A model generated the notes under the pieces. It saw only the letters and a program-made list of their open reading frames with translations, had not been told where the DNA came from and did not search any database. A stretch of 42,647 nucleotides of DNA, taken from assembly GCA_025201365.1 (NCBI GenBank), contig JAIXMF010000087.1, forward strand, positions 1 to 42,647, given 5' to 3'. Shown here piece after piece: positions 10,961 to 22,609 of the stretch (positions within the stretch are counted from its first letter, which is position 1; each line of letters opens with the position of its first letter). Both the position numbers and the translations under genes were made by a program. This DNA is from Syncephalis plumigaleata (taxonomy: Eukaryota > Zoopagomycota > Zoopagomycetes > Zoopagales > Piptocephalidaceae).

Positions 10961-12341
10961 CAGTAGTAATCGTGGTGATAATAATAGTGATGCATGGACG
11001 GTAATGGCAGCCGATGCACGTCGCACCGTTATCTATCACCAGGTAAATCGACGTCTCGTTGTTATTCGCGCAGATATAACGAGAAGCGGTCAACTACAAC
11101 GGGATTTTACGTCAAAATCCTTGATGGTGAAGCAGCGTCAATGGGAATTGACCTGGCCTATTGAACCGCAGATTGTTAGTAGTGTGGCCATGGATGACGC
11201 GTTCCTAGTGGCCGAATGCCGATCTGCCGATCGACGTGAATCATTGTTATGCGTGTGGTCGTGTCATAGCGCATTCGTTGTCGCATGTCCAAGTCGTGTG
11301 GTAAGCCTGGTGATGATGCGTGGTTGCTGGTTACTCGTACGAATACCGGATAGCACGGATTCAAACTACGCGTGGAATCGATTTCAAGTGTATAACTTGG
11401 AGGCGAGGCAATGGTGTTCGGGATCCATTGTACTTCGTCTGTATCAACGACCGAACCTACTCGATATCGATAGTAGAACTGCCTACGTTCACACTTGTTT
11501 CACGCGAGGAATGGATCAAACGGTTCAATGGAACTTGTGGAGATTTAGCTTGTACGAGTCCGCGCGCTGTATCAACTCGGGCGAGTTCCCTCGTCCCACC
11601 ATTGAGACACCCGATAGACGTCACAGTTCATATAGTGGTAGTGGTAGTATGGGGTCACGAGTATCGCGATCGAACGTGAAGGCAATCAGATACTGCTATA
11701 GCGACTCCTATAATACTAACTCTATCGTTTACGATATTGCCGTTTATTCCGCGACACCATATCATGTAGTAGCGCTGCAGCAGGTGAATCGACATCATGG
11801 TACGAGGAAACAGAAGGAGCCGGTTCTATGGCAAACGGCCATAGCCGGAAGTATCGATCTAGTGGGTACGTTGAGCACATCACGTATGCTATTGATTTAT
11901 TGTCAAAATCGTGTCCATCTACTATCGGAATCGGATGGATCCATCGTGTATACGCACTCATTGGATTCCATAGGGTATATAGCACCAGTACTCGGCAACA
12001 CTTGTGCTATATTCTATCGAGATGGTGGTTCGCATCAGCTGTACAACGCGCTAACCGGTGAGAAGTGCTCGCCATGGACGACGGTAGATGGCAGTCCAAT
12101 TGTACTGTACGGCTGGCGGCAATTATCGGTAACTCATCTTGTGGCGAAACGTGGAATAGAGCCGATGATACTTGATTACCTACCATTAGATAAACAAGGC
12201 AAGCGTATCTCCACTAATCCATATGTGGCCACGTATGGTCAAGCAGCTGATACCAGTTATTTATTGCCATTCCGTATCAAGAATTACGTCTCACTATTAT
12301 CCACATGGCAAGATAACAATAGTGATGGTAACAATAGTTAA
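10416..12341 (+). CDS. F-box protein with uncharacterised C-terminal region
   Basis: Uninterrupted frame of 641 aa from the first ATG; the frame extends 13 codons upstream only by using GTG. Residues about 45-90 are an F-box: FNKLPVEILLNIANYT, then DLLQLLFTCRAAYWRLM and the following aromatic WRKRY. F-box proteins bind Skp1 and bring substrates to SCF ubiquitin ligases. The remaining 540 residues contain many short hydrophobic strands (for example VVSLVMMRGCWLLVRI) suggestive of a beta-propeller, but I recognise no named domain, so the substrate is unknown. A 14-residue poly-Ser run at about residues 170-185 comes from an AGT repeat. No intron is evident, in contrast to the intron-rich genes nearby. 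Confidence 0.8.
10929..10969 (+). repeat. AGT trinucleotide repeat inside F-box gene
   Basis: Almost pure AGT repeat in frame, giving poly-Ser; likely variable in length between strains. Confidence 0.9.
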
Positions 12342-12628
12342 AAGCTAACGATGTTAACTAATTGGAAAATTCCAGTATTTGTTATGCGTGGATGTCAGTT
12401 CAATCAATTCACATATCATAGAAAGCTAATAAATAACACAATTTGCCTTTAACAAGTGCGTATATGTATCATTAGCATAGCAAATACTATTTATTACGAA
12501 TAAACAACGAATACCAAGCAAATGTATAAGTAAATTTATTAACAATAACTAGGTAGTATTAAGCTAGCATAAAGGGCAAACAATGATAGTATGGTATTAT
12601 CTGTTACTAAATTTGTTGGATCTGCCAG

Positions 12629-13210
12629 CTAAGCAGGTTTGCCAGGCCTATGAGGTTTGCCAGGTTTATGATGATGTTCGTGATGATGTTTATGTGGCCT
12701 TTTAATTCCACTAGTCACACTAGAGCTACTAGGAGTTCCTGGTATCGCAGGTCTGCTAGGCCTACCAGGTTTGCCAGGTCTGCCAGGTCTGCTAGGTCTA
12801 CCAGGTTTGCCAGGTCTGCCAGGTTTGCCAGGTCTATGAGGTTTGGCAGGCCCTTCATCTTTACTACTCACACTAGAGGTACTAGAAGTTCCTGGTGCTG
12901 CGGGGATTTCTGGTATTGCACGTCTAACAAACCTTTTAGCTATCTTTTTGCTTGCTGCATTAACATTTCTCCGGAACAAGGTTTTTATATCGGGCTTGCT
13001 TGATGTTTTGACCATGGACGCTTTACTCGAACAAACATCAGATATGCCACTTGTCTGATAGATATCGTGTGGCAAATAAGAATCTTGTGTACCTCTGGCA
13101 TTAAGTTTATTTTTAACGCTAGCACGACGAATTATTCTAGGTTTGGCATCTACAACAGTCAAAGCAGTCATTACAACTGTGAAAAATAGACATGCTGACA
13201 ATTTGGACAA
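12629..13210 (-). CDS. Secreted collagen-like Pro/Gly-rich protein, 5' end unresolved
   Basis: The open frame of 193 codons begins right after an in-frame TAG with TTG, not ATG. Its first residues, [19 protein letters not shown] then DAKP, form a textbook signal peptide. The TAG fits an acceptor (TTATTAATAG with an upstream ATTAAC branch point), so a short first exon supplying ATG is likely, but I could not find it. The first internal ATG at 13171 would cut the signal peptide in half. Dibasic sites (IIRR, RFVRR) suggest Kex2 processing. The second half carries a repeat of PGKPGRP and PSRPGRP triplets, in effect Gly-X-X collagen-like, then a His-rich [14 protein letters not shown] tail. Probably a cell-wall or extracellular protein; function unknown. 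Confidence 0.7.
   Translation of the reverse strand: MSKLSACLFFTVVMTALTVVDAKPRIIRRASVKNKLNARGTQDSYLPHDIYQTSGISDVCSSKASMVKTSSKPDIKTLFRRNVNAASKKIAKRFVRRAIPEIPAAPGTSSTSSVSSKDEGPAKPHRPGKPGRPGKPGRPSRPGRPGKPGRPSRPAIPGTPSSSSVTSGIKRPHKHHHEHHHKPGKPHRPGKPA
12745..12850 (-). repeat. Tandem Gly-X-X coding repeat
   Basis: Degenerate 9/18-bp repeat (plus strand GGTCTGCCA / GGTTTGCCA) encoding the [10 protein letters not shown] region of the collagen-like protein. Confidence 0.8.
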
Positions 13211-13481
13211 CTATTAATAAACAAGTTAATACTATTAATTATAATTAATTAGATTTTTATTAATAAAAGTTAAAGTTTAGCTATGTTAATTGGTTGAAAC
13301 AACCCTGTAGTTGCTACCTGCTCTCTTTCTCCCTTTCTATAGGCTGGCTTGTTACAAACCTTTGTTACTACGCTTTACCTTCGCTATTCCACTATCATAT
13401 CCACCGATATTGGTGTCTAGTCTGCATTCTTATCAGTTCTCTTAGCGACATACAACGAGTAGCAGCAATAACAAGCTGGTA

Positions 13482-15752
13482 ATGATGCTTAGCGAAGCAA
13501 ATGGTGCAGAGACGTCGTTAGCGTCGTTTACTACGTGGCCCGTTCCTAGACGAGACACGACTATAACGGATACTGCGAGACTACCTTGGCTTCAAACATG
13601 GCAACAGCGTTCGAGTAAATCCTTGAGAATAGTATCGACCAATACTAAAGGACAACGGAAGAACCAACCAACTCGACCTCGCATTCATTCTCGCTATAAT
13701 ACCACGAACGGTATATTCAACACGTCGCCCCTTAGCGCTAATACCACCACCATCTCCTCCAATATAATACCTTCTACTTCGTCTATTAAATACGATGCGA
13801 GTGCAACTAAAGTGGCCATACAAGCTGCCAATTATTTGGCAATGTCTCCCGCCTATGCGACGCTTCATTTAAACGAGCAGAGTGCTCGTCTCGTTGAACA
13901 GACCGCTCGTGACACTGCTACCATTCGTGCTATTCGGCAGGGTGACTGGTCCCAGTTGACGAATCATGATATTGCCAATTTGATTCGTGGGTTAACGCTC
14001 TCATTTCCAAATGGCGGTTGCACCTACCTGACACATATTGCACACTCGGGTATATACATGTCAGTGGAGGAGATACGAATGGTGGCCCAGCTAGTGCGTG
14101 CACCCATATGCAATGTACGTGAACTCACCCTACGTAATGTTTCATTAGCATCGAATGGCGCGCGAGTATTAGCGAAATCGCTAAAGTACAACACGACACT
14201 ACGTCGTCTGGATCTCGCGGAGAACACGCTCACCGGCAGTGATATGCAACGACTTTGCTCTAAACTCGAGAAAGCCTCACAGTTGCAATACCTAGATTTA
14301 GCGCGAAATCCCCTTGGACCACAAGGTATTGATGCCTTGCTAATGAGGTCCAATCAAAAGTCGCATTATTTCGGCACATTCGACGGTACGAGCATGGCAA
14401 AGCGCAAGCATCGCGCGTTAAAAGTCAGGCATCGTGGTAACACGCCAATCCTAGGATTTCCCTTGAATTTAGCCATGCCATTGGTGCAGTTGAATGTACG
14501 TGACACGTCTCTAGGACCGGAGGGCATGAAACTACTCGCTCGACTTATCGCCATTAAGCGAACATTACGCTGGGTTAACGCGGCCGGTAATAATGGCGGC
14601 GTGCTGGGTGCACAGGCTATCGCGCAAGTACTAGCGGATCCCACGCTTAAACTGGCACGTCTTTCACTCGAACTGAACGATATTGGTGTTCAGGGCGGTG
14701 AGGCGATTGCTCATGCACTCACCACTAATGTTGCATTGACGCATTTGCACCTGCCGAGGAACAATATAAAAGATCAAGGTGCCAAGGCAATTGCCAATGC
14801 TTTACGTAGTAATCATACGCTACGCTATCTGCAACTGGAGTTTAACGGTATCACGCACATTGGTGCTCAAGGATTGAGCGATACACTACGCGAGAATGAC
14901 GTGCTACGCGGTCTACAGTTGCGATTCAACTTTATCGGCGATAGCGGTTGTCAATCGTTGGCCGAGGCGTTAAAGGTCAATACCTCGCTCGAGCACATCT
15001 CCCTTTGCAACAATCAACTTACCGATGCGTGCGCCGGTTGTTTATCGGGAGCACTCGCTCGTAATCGTGCTTTACAGCACATATCATTGACGCAGAATCG
15101 TGGACTCGGCCTCGAGGGACATCGTCAATTGGCCGAGACACTTATCAAGCATAATACTACGCTTAAATCGATTCGCGTAGATTACGAGTTCCCCGAATGG
15201 GTGTCCATCTACGAAATGATCCAATCAGGCGTTACGCGTAATTTCTGGCAAGATCGTTGTCGAAGAAAGGCCGCCATCGAATTACTAGTTCATTCGCGTA
15301 TCATTCTATTGGCTCGCCCTGCAAATAACAACAATAATAGTTTGCTGTCGCATCAGTCGATAGCAACCCTACCGGCAGAAGTAAAAATGACTATACTAGG
15401 ATGGACCGTGCGTCATCTACTTGAACCCGCGGTAATTCGACGTGTTTTCTCGTTGGCAACCGCGCCATTCAAGCATCTTCATCGTCGTACGGCAACATCG
15501 CGTATACTCTCATCGGATGCCAGCTGCATCTCGGTCGATCCTAAGGATTGCGGCATAACAGTATCCGGTAACTCTACGGTATCAGCGACAGCAATGAAAG
15601 ATGGTTATTTCAATGGTGTTACCGGTAGTTCATCATCGGATTACACTGATAAAATCTACTTTTTACAAGAATGTCTAGGTGTACTCTATAAACCGGATGC
15701 AAGTCATGATGTCAATACCATCAATGGATACACGACCTTGTTCGGCTTCTAG
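13482..15752 (+). CDS. Leucine-rich-repeat protein (RNI/NLRC3-like repeats)
   Basis: Single-exon frame of 756 aa from tandem ATGs. From about residue 205 to 560 there are some ten repeats of the ribonuclease-inhibitor class, about 28 residues each, such as LRRLDLAENTLTG, LARLSLELNDIGVQGGEAIA, LTHLHLPRNNIKDQGAKAIA and LRYLQLEFNGITHIGAQGL. A basic insertion (about 290-330, KRKHRALKVRHRG) breaks the array after the third repeat. Near residue 645 the segment LPAEVKMTILGWTVRHLL looks like a short F-box or SOCS-type motif, in C-terminal position. The N-terminal 140 residues are Ser/Thr/Asn-rich. Role unknown: probably a protein-binding adaptor, possibly of a ubiquitin ligase. It starts 271 bp from the divergent collagen-like gene. 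Confidence 0.8.
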   Translation: MMLSEANGAETSLASFTTWPVPRRDTTITDTARLPWLQTWQQRSSKSLRIVSTNTKGQRKNQPTRPRIHSRYNTTNGIFNTSPLSANTTTISSNIIPSTSSIKYDASATKVAIQAANYLAMSPAYATLHLNEQSARLVEQTARDTATIRAIRQGDWSQLTNHDIANLIRGLTLSFPNGGCTYLTHIAHSGIYMSVEEIRMVAQLVRAPICNVRELTLRNVSLASNGARVLAKSLKYNTTLRRLDLAENTLTGSDMQRLCSKLEKASQLQYLDLARNPLGPQGIDALLMRSNQKSHYFGTFDGTSMAKRKHRALKVRHRGNTPILGFPLNLAMPLVQLNVRDTSLGPEGMKLLARLIAIKRTLRWVNAAGNNGGVLGAQAIAQVLADPTLKLARLSLELNDIGVQGGEAIAHALTTNVALTHLHLPRNNIKDQGAKAIANALRSNHTLRYLQLEFNGITHIGAQGLSDTLRENDVLRGLQLRFNFIGDSGCQSLAEALKVNTSLEHISLCNNQLTDACAGCLSGALARNRALQHISLTQNRGLGLEGHRQLAETLIKHNTTLKSIRVDYEFPEWVSIYEMIQSGVTRNFWQDRCRRKAAIELLVHSRIILLARPANNNNNSLLSHQSIATLPAEVKMTILGWTVRHLLEPAVIRRVFSLATAPFKHLHRRTATSRILSSDASCISVDPKDCGITVSGNSTVSATAMKDGYFNGVTGSSSSDYTDKIYFLQECLGVLYKPDASHDVNTINGYTTLFGF

Positions 15753-15940
15753 TCTTTCTTTTCCTTTGTATGTAGTCTATCTGTTTGCTTTTGTATGTTT
15801 CATTGTAGTAATTATAATATTAATAAACTGACGCTGTAATTAGTAAATACTCATTTATTAATAACAAAAGTTGATGACTAATTGGTTAGAAAACCCTGTG
15901 TATAGCAGCGATTACTCTTGTTTATTCATATTATTAACAA

Positions 15941-18900
15941 TTATTGACCGGATGGTGTTACATTTTCATTGCCAACTACTTCATTGCTATAGGGTGAACG
16001 ATCAAACGCGTCATCTATGGACATTGCATCATTGTCTTCGTCGTTATTGCCATCATCTGCGTCCATAGCATATATTCTGACTCGTCTTCCATCATCGCTA
16101 ACACAAGCAGCTAGTCGTCTCTTTTCCCGACCATTCACTGCAAGTCGTCTATTAGCTACGGCGGTTACTTCACTATTACCATGCATGCCATTATGATGTT
16201 CCATGTTGGAGGCAACACTATCGGTGATTCTATCGATGAACCTTGCTCTGTCAAATCGACACACTTGCGACTCGAATGTCTATCGTCGTAGTTGCCTTTT
16301 AGTAAATGTTGAAACGACATTTGAATGGATTACTTACCATAGTACTAATCACATGGCTCAGTATATCATGTTTCCATTCTTCATTTACTAGATCACCGCT
16401 AGTTACTGGATAGTAATCTAGATCTATAAAATTGCTTGTCACCAGATATCGTTCTACTATTCTACTTAGTTACTCGTATGTTAACGTATCGATTCTATTG
16501 CAATTACCTTGATATTTATCTTTTGAAAGTGACACGCGTAAGCTTAATGTTTCATCGTCAAAGAATTGCATATCTAATACACGTATTTGTTGACATGTAT
16601 CAATAACTGCTGCTGCTGCTGTTGTTGTTGTTGCATTGGATGTACATGCAACTAATGGAATCCTTGCTATATGTGCATTTGTAATTGTATTCGCTGTGTT
16701 ACTCGTTGTGCAATCGACATCTAGCATGGTTTGTACGGGTTGTGCATATGAAATTCTCATAATCCATACTTGTTCAATTTAGTAACAATTACATAGGAAT
16801 ATATGTAATCATCAATGATACTTACCAGCATCTGTTAATGTCATATCATTATCGCTACTTGAATGTTTCGTCTCATTTAGCGATGAATTACAATAATAAG
16901 CAACATAGCAATAATGTTGCTTATCCTTCTACGGAACAGTTAATATCCTATCAAATAGTAGTAAGCAGCGACGACTTACCTCATTAATAACAACACGCAT
17001 AGTACAAATGGTATTGGTATCATTTCCCGGTTGAGCAATAGTCAATGCAGATACTAATTCGATGTTATCATTGATGGTGTCCATACTTGAATTAAATATC
17101 TTGCGCATTAGTCCGGTTATCTTGTTAAATCGATGAGTCAGCTTGTTATTCTTTGATTTAACTTTGTGGAAAAACGAGTAGAGTTGATCAGTACCGCGTA
17201 GTACTTCATGGAATGGATCTTCATCACTATCCGCTACATCTTCATTATCCCTAATGTATTGTTCTCCAGCCAGCGATTGTTGCATGAATGTTTGCACCAG
17301 TTCTTGTTTAATCTGAATAGGACGATGCTCCTTGTACTGTTTCCCTGTAGTCATTGTAATGGACGCTACATGTGTTCATTAGTACTATGCTGTCATTGTC
17401 ATAGCATAAATAACCTACCGAATTCCAACCATGTAATGAACTCATTGAAACAATCAATCTCATTGCGTATATTCTTGGATAACGAGATTATCTGCGATAT
17501 AAATCGATCTATGGATGCTTGACCTTGTTGAATGTCGGTAGTCTTGAATCCAAGTGGGCCATATCGCTCATTCCTACATAAATGTAAGTAATATAGAAAC
17601 ATTACTGCATCTCGCATCTTTTCTTCATTCACACATGCGTGTATATCATACCAAAGTGTGAACGTTTTCACTTTATAGGTGATTTGTTCAAGTTCCTTCA
17701 CCGCTGGAAGTAGCTTCTCTTCGATTGTTTCCTGCATTGTTCCTAGTGATTTCTGCCCGGTAGATCGCCAACGCTTAATATGCTATTATTATCGTGTGGT
17801 TAGTGGCAGTCATATACTATTCGATAATCATCAATAGCTACCTACATTTTCCGTAAGATTTTGCTCAAAATACTGTTCAAACACTCCATTAAATGATAAG
17901 GTCGCCATAAAATAGAGGAATGCACCATGAGATGTACAATCATCTGTAAGCAATCATTACTATGATAATCCAAGATATAAATACGCATTACTTCTTACCA
18001 CCATGTCGCCATAGTAGACTGGCCAACGAGTGAACCTGCTCATCAATTGATTGTCGATAATTATGATACTCATTCTTTAATAGGCGACATGCATCATTGA
18101 TTTCATTCAATAGACGATTGGTGTTCGTTGACAATGACTCGATTACTGATAGCTCACTGGCGTATTTACCAATATAATGTAATGAGAATTGTTGCAATTC
18201 AATAACCCTTCCCGTATCTGTTGTACGTATTGTAAGTAATAGCAAATAGGAAAGTGTTTCTTCGTCAATGTATACACTTAGAACACCCTACATTGAATGT
18301 TAAGTATTGAATGTCAGCTTGCTTAATCGTATACAAATAACACGCTAACCTGAGGTCTATCATATCCAACTACGCCAATATCAAGTAATCCATTGAAACT
18401 AGCAATGATACGGTAAGTATAATGATGGCTACAACATGTATACTACTATTATCTACCTTAATCTTGTCCATCCACCTGCATCAACGATAGCTAATAGTCC
18501 ATATGGCGATGTGGATAAATCATCAGAATGCATGGATGTGTTAATGGCTCGTTTGGTTTGTACATCAGGTTTGCTGTATTCACGTTCATTAAACACAATG
18601 TCACGACAAGTATAGATTGATGCACATTACCGAATAGTATTGGGATGTTCAACAGGACAGTTAGATGATAATGATCGATCACGTAGTATATCAAGCATTT
18701 TAAGCCTTTCTCGATCAGGTATGCTTTCCTAAATGATCCACTTAATGAGTATTTGACATCGATCATGTAATATTTGCCAATTACCGTAGCAAGTTTTGTC
18801 ATCCAATTTAATCCAACAATACTTGAAGTAGGCAAGCAAGTAGATCGTGTATTCAACGAGTTATTAGCATCCTCGATGTTGGTGCTTGATGTATCGACAA

Positions 18901-19465
18901 GTGGTTCGATCTTATGCACTAGTTTCCCATCAAAGCTATGCAATAATTTCACGCTACCATCAGCATAGCCAACAGCTAATAGTCGACCATCAGGACGCCA
19001 GTTGATGCAGGTGATCTGCGAGCTATTCGACTCTGCTGGTAGTGTCCAGGCACGCGACCATGAAATACGTGATACGGTTAAATCACCGCGGCTATGCGCG
19101 ATGGCCAGTATATCCATGGTGGGACACCAACTGGCTAACTGAACGGGATCAGCTAACGAACGCTCCGAGTATAAATGAAAATGACGAGCAGTATCAGGGT
19201 GTACCGGTTTTAGCGTGCTCAACGCGATATTGGCAGAGACACGTCGTTCCAACGACAACGGTGATTGTTCCTTTACCGACTTTATTGACATTGCTCTAGC
19301 GGTTCTACGCTGTCGTTTTACTCGATGTCTACTCTGCTGCTCCTCCTCCTCAGGTGGTTCGTCTGTCTCCGACACTGAATCATAAACTGCTACCGATTCA
19401 AGATCAGTAATAGGTGGCGTGAATGAACCAACGAGAAATGTCACGTCGTCTCGTTGTCTATCCAT
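15941..19465 (-). CDS. APC4: Anaphase-promoting complex subunit 4
   Basis: Twelve exons, complement(join(15941..16279,16338..16456,16508..16768,16826..16928,16980..17365,17419..17782,17846..17943,17999..18287,18350..18398,18457..18573,18631..18728,18785..19465)), 967 aa; all introns are 51-63 nt. Start is the ATG at 19465; the frame upstream is only a TTA repeat opened by TTG. The N-terminal WD40-type blade includes LASWCPTMDILAIAHSRGDL and ITCINWRPDGRLLAVGYADG. The central helical 'APC4 long' domain includes the helix IEEKLLPAVKELEQITYKVK and FHKVKSKNNKLTHRFNKI. The C-terminus LAVNGREKRRLAACVSDDG matches the conserved APC4 end. APC4 is a platform subunit of the APC/C, the E3 that drives mitotic exit. 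Longer than animal (about 800 aa) and yeast proteins because of linkers and an acidic tail. Confidence 0.9.
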
Positions 19466-20237
19466 TTGAAATAATAATAATAATAATAATAATAGGATAA
19501 GCAACTAAGAAATGAATACTCTAGTATTACAGTATAATCATCATACATTCTTACACCCATACTAAATGATAAATAGCTGGATGATTGATGCGTCATTTCA
19601 TTTCAATACATGTGTGTGTCCAGCCATTGAACCATTCAATCTATTAATCAATTAATTGAATGTGCTCTAGAACCACATGGACACATGAAATGGTCTTGGT
19701 CCCGTTCCGCATCTATCTAACTCTCTTATTTCTCTCTTTCTCTCTCTCTCGTTAAACAGGCTTACTTCTTTCTTTAACTTTATATTTATTTAAATCACAT
19801 CTACTTTTATTGTCACTCTCACATTCTCCTGTTCACTGGCTGTAGACATTGTCGCTTGTACGCTGGTCCCGACCATAATTGCGACAAGTTGCCCAAGTGA
19901 CTGTGTTGTCTAGATAATTATATACGCACATATATACGTACACGCACACGCACACACATATATATACATATATATATATATGCTAGTAGGTGTTTCCTCT
20001 TCTATTCGTAAGGACACGTTAATTATTTGGCATACACTCTTTTTGTAGCTGTCTATTCCCGCTTTATCTCACCGTTCTCTACACGCCCTATTTTACAAAT
20101 CCCTTTTCCGTGGTTGTTGCCACTTATTCCACTCGACCCACCACCGTGTTTCTCACAAGTCAGACCACATCTGTAGCATTATTGTTTTGGAATTCGTATT
20201 CGTGTACAATCGCCAACGTGGCAGCGACTAAACGATC
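19466..20237. promoter_or_regulatory. Divergent upstream region APC4/HECT
   Basis: A TAA microsatellite at 19469-19495 lies immediately upstream of the APC4 start. CT-rich tracts at 19720-19760 and TA/CA repeats at 19925-19982 lie upstream of the HECT gene. No gene supported. Confidence 0.5.
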
Positions 20238-22577
20238 ATGGAGCAGTCGTCCAACTCTGCTTCCACGTCCAATCCTCATACAGATGCGAATACTTCCTAT
20301 GAATCAAGAGCAACATCGCCTCCACCTCAGGAGAGCATAGCCGAACGACTTGCCAGTCGACTGGGCAGTCTTTCCCTAACTAAGCATAAGTTGAAGCCAA
20401 AGTCTCGGTCAAAGTCGAGCGGCGAACGACATACCGGTGAAACTTCGCCGACCTCACCCACCACGAGTACTTCTGCTGGCTCGTCGAACGCTATAAGAGC
20501 ACAGGGATCGTATGACGTGTTTAGCGACTTGCCCCCTGTTCCCGCTTCGTATGAACGAGAACTGCCTCCACCACCTCTTGCAGTAGCCGCTGCTCCATAT
20601 CCAGCCGATTACGCTGCTGCCGTAATGCGACCTCCTCCCCCGCCAGCTAATAATTTACAGCATGATAATGACAGTACACCGACAGCGGAATTTACCTTTG
20701 CTCAAGCTGCAGCAGGTACCAATGTAGATAATATCGCCTCCGGTAATGAGCATTCAAGTAATCATCAGGTATCCGGTGCATCGCAACAGTTGAGAACACC
20801 GCAGACCACTTCGTTACCACGTTTACCGCCACGTCCCGACAGTTCTGGTAGTAATAGTAGCACGCGAGGTGATCAGTCTAGTCTGCTCCCGTTATCCGCA
20901 CCCGGTCGATCTAGTAATTTCTACTATCCATCCTCCACTGTCTCGACACCCACCACTGCTGCAGCCACGGTACACGCACACGCACAGGGTAGCGGGCTGG
21001 CTCGTGTTCATTCGGTATCACCGCCCAACAATGCTCGAGCGCACTTGGTACCTAGTAATTATCAGTCAGGCTTACGAGCAAGACCGGCATCATCGGTTGA
21101 ATTACAGACCTCGTCCTCATCAGCGGGTACATCCTATCCTACGCCTAATTATATGGAGTCTATCAATGGACCGCCGCCCCTTCAATCGGCACCGGCACCT
21201 CGACCCGTCTCCTATGTATCCTCTCCTACGGGAGGTATAACGGAAAATCAATTTACTCCCGCGTCATCCTCCAGTTCCAATGAACCACGTATGGTACGTG
21301 CATTAATAGAGTGTATCGACTAATTCAATAAGTTAAAAGCAATACGTTTCATTTAGATTTATTGCCATTGCGCGTTCTGTAATGGGTAAGCTCTATTTGT
21401 CAATTACTCATTTATCTAATACTCAATCTATTCTAGTGAATTAAAGTATTACGACACTAGTCCTTGCTTTAGTTGCACGATATGCGACACTGTAAATGAT
21501 TTAGAGATTCATGTTTCGACTCGTCACGAGGGTACGTACTAGCGTATATATATATATACATATACATATATATATATTCGATATTTCTATATCATTTTAC
21601 TAATTACCCATACTACCATTATCAGTTATTTTACAACAAACTACACCGCTTGCGGTTGACTGGCTACAAGCGGGTCCAGGTGATGATGAAACGGATTTTG
21701 CACGACGAATCTATTTTGCATTTGCCTGTTGGGACATACTAAATGCCTCCTTTAGTAATGTAGGTTATTACTTTGATAGTATATCTTATTTACGAATTAA
21801 CCATCTACTAGGGACGAGAAAGTACAGTAGCCGATACAGGATTATCCATGGATGAAGTACGTCAAGGCTATCGCATTATTATGTCACAGGTAAGTAGTAT
21901 TTCATGTATATATAAGCAATTTGTATACTAACATTCAATTTGAACTAGTCGCGACCTATCATACGCTCGATGATGTCAGGTATCGATAAGTTGTTGCGAC
22001 GTATTGGTCGGTAAGTTAAACAATTACATAAATATTGTCAATATATATATATATATATATAACCTATTCCAAATGTAGACCCATTCGAACGCCAAAAGAA
22101 TTAAAGTTTGTTATGATCCTACTCGAGGTAACTTGTTATTATTCACATTTATTTCCGCACTATTATTAATGCTATTTACCGGTTAGAATCCCGTACTGAA
22201 TGCTAGTAGTTATCATCCAAAGGAGGCGGAACAACGACATGCCATTCAGAAACGACTTTTTGGCCTAATAGGACATATGGAGAATGGATTGCATCATTGC
22301 TTAGTAAGCTGGTTTTCACAGTAAGTTTATACGCATATATTTAATGAGGATATAGATGAATGTTAAGCATGTTATGGTAGACTACCCAAGGAATTGCTTT
22401 TAGAGCGAGTTGAAATGATCAATCGATTTATTACTTTCCGACTTCAGAATCAAGATCGTAGTAAGATAGACTCGAGAAACTTTGCTTCTTACGATATGGA
22501 TTGGCCAACTGCAGCAGCCGCACGAGTTATGGCACTATTATGTATCCTTTATTGCATTGATGAGTCTAGATAGTAAT

Positions 22578-22609
<32 letters not shown>

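Noticed and set aside
12650-13058. Plus-strand frames rich in Arg-Ser over the collagen-like gene
   Set aside because: Reverse reading of the Gly-X-X repeat; the minus strand has the signal peptide and repeat logic.
18399-18456. A 28-nt intron in APC4 (18429..18456)
   Set aside because: The next acceptor gives a 58-nt intron, the normal size here, with the same frame and a better fit to the family.
19465-19504. APC4 start at 19504 giving a poly-Leu N-terminus
   Set aside because: That frame opens with TTG and the Leu run is a TTA microsatellite; the first ATG is at 19465.
20238-21323. HECT exon 1 frame as a complete 361-aa protein
   Set aside because: A donor at 21294 and an acceptor at 21356 continue it into the zinc ribbon and HECT domain; the stop at 21323 is intronic.
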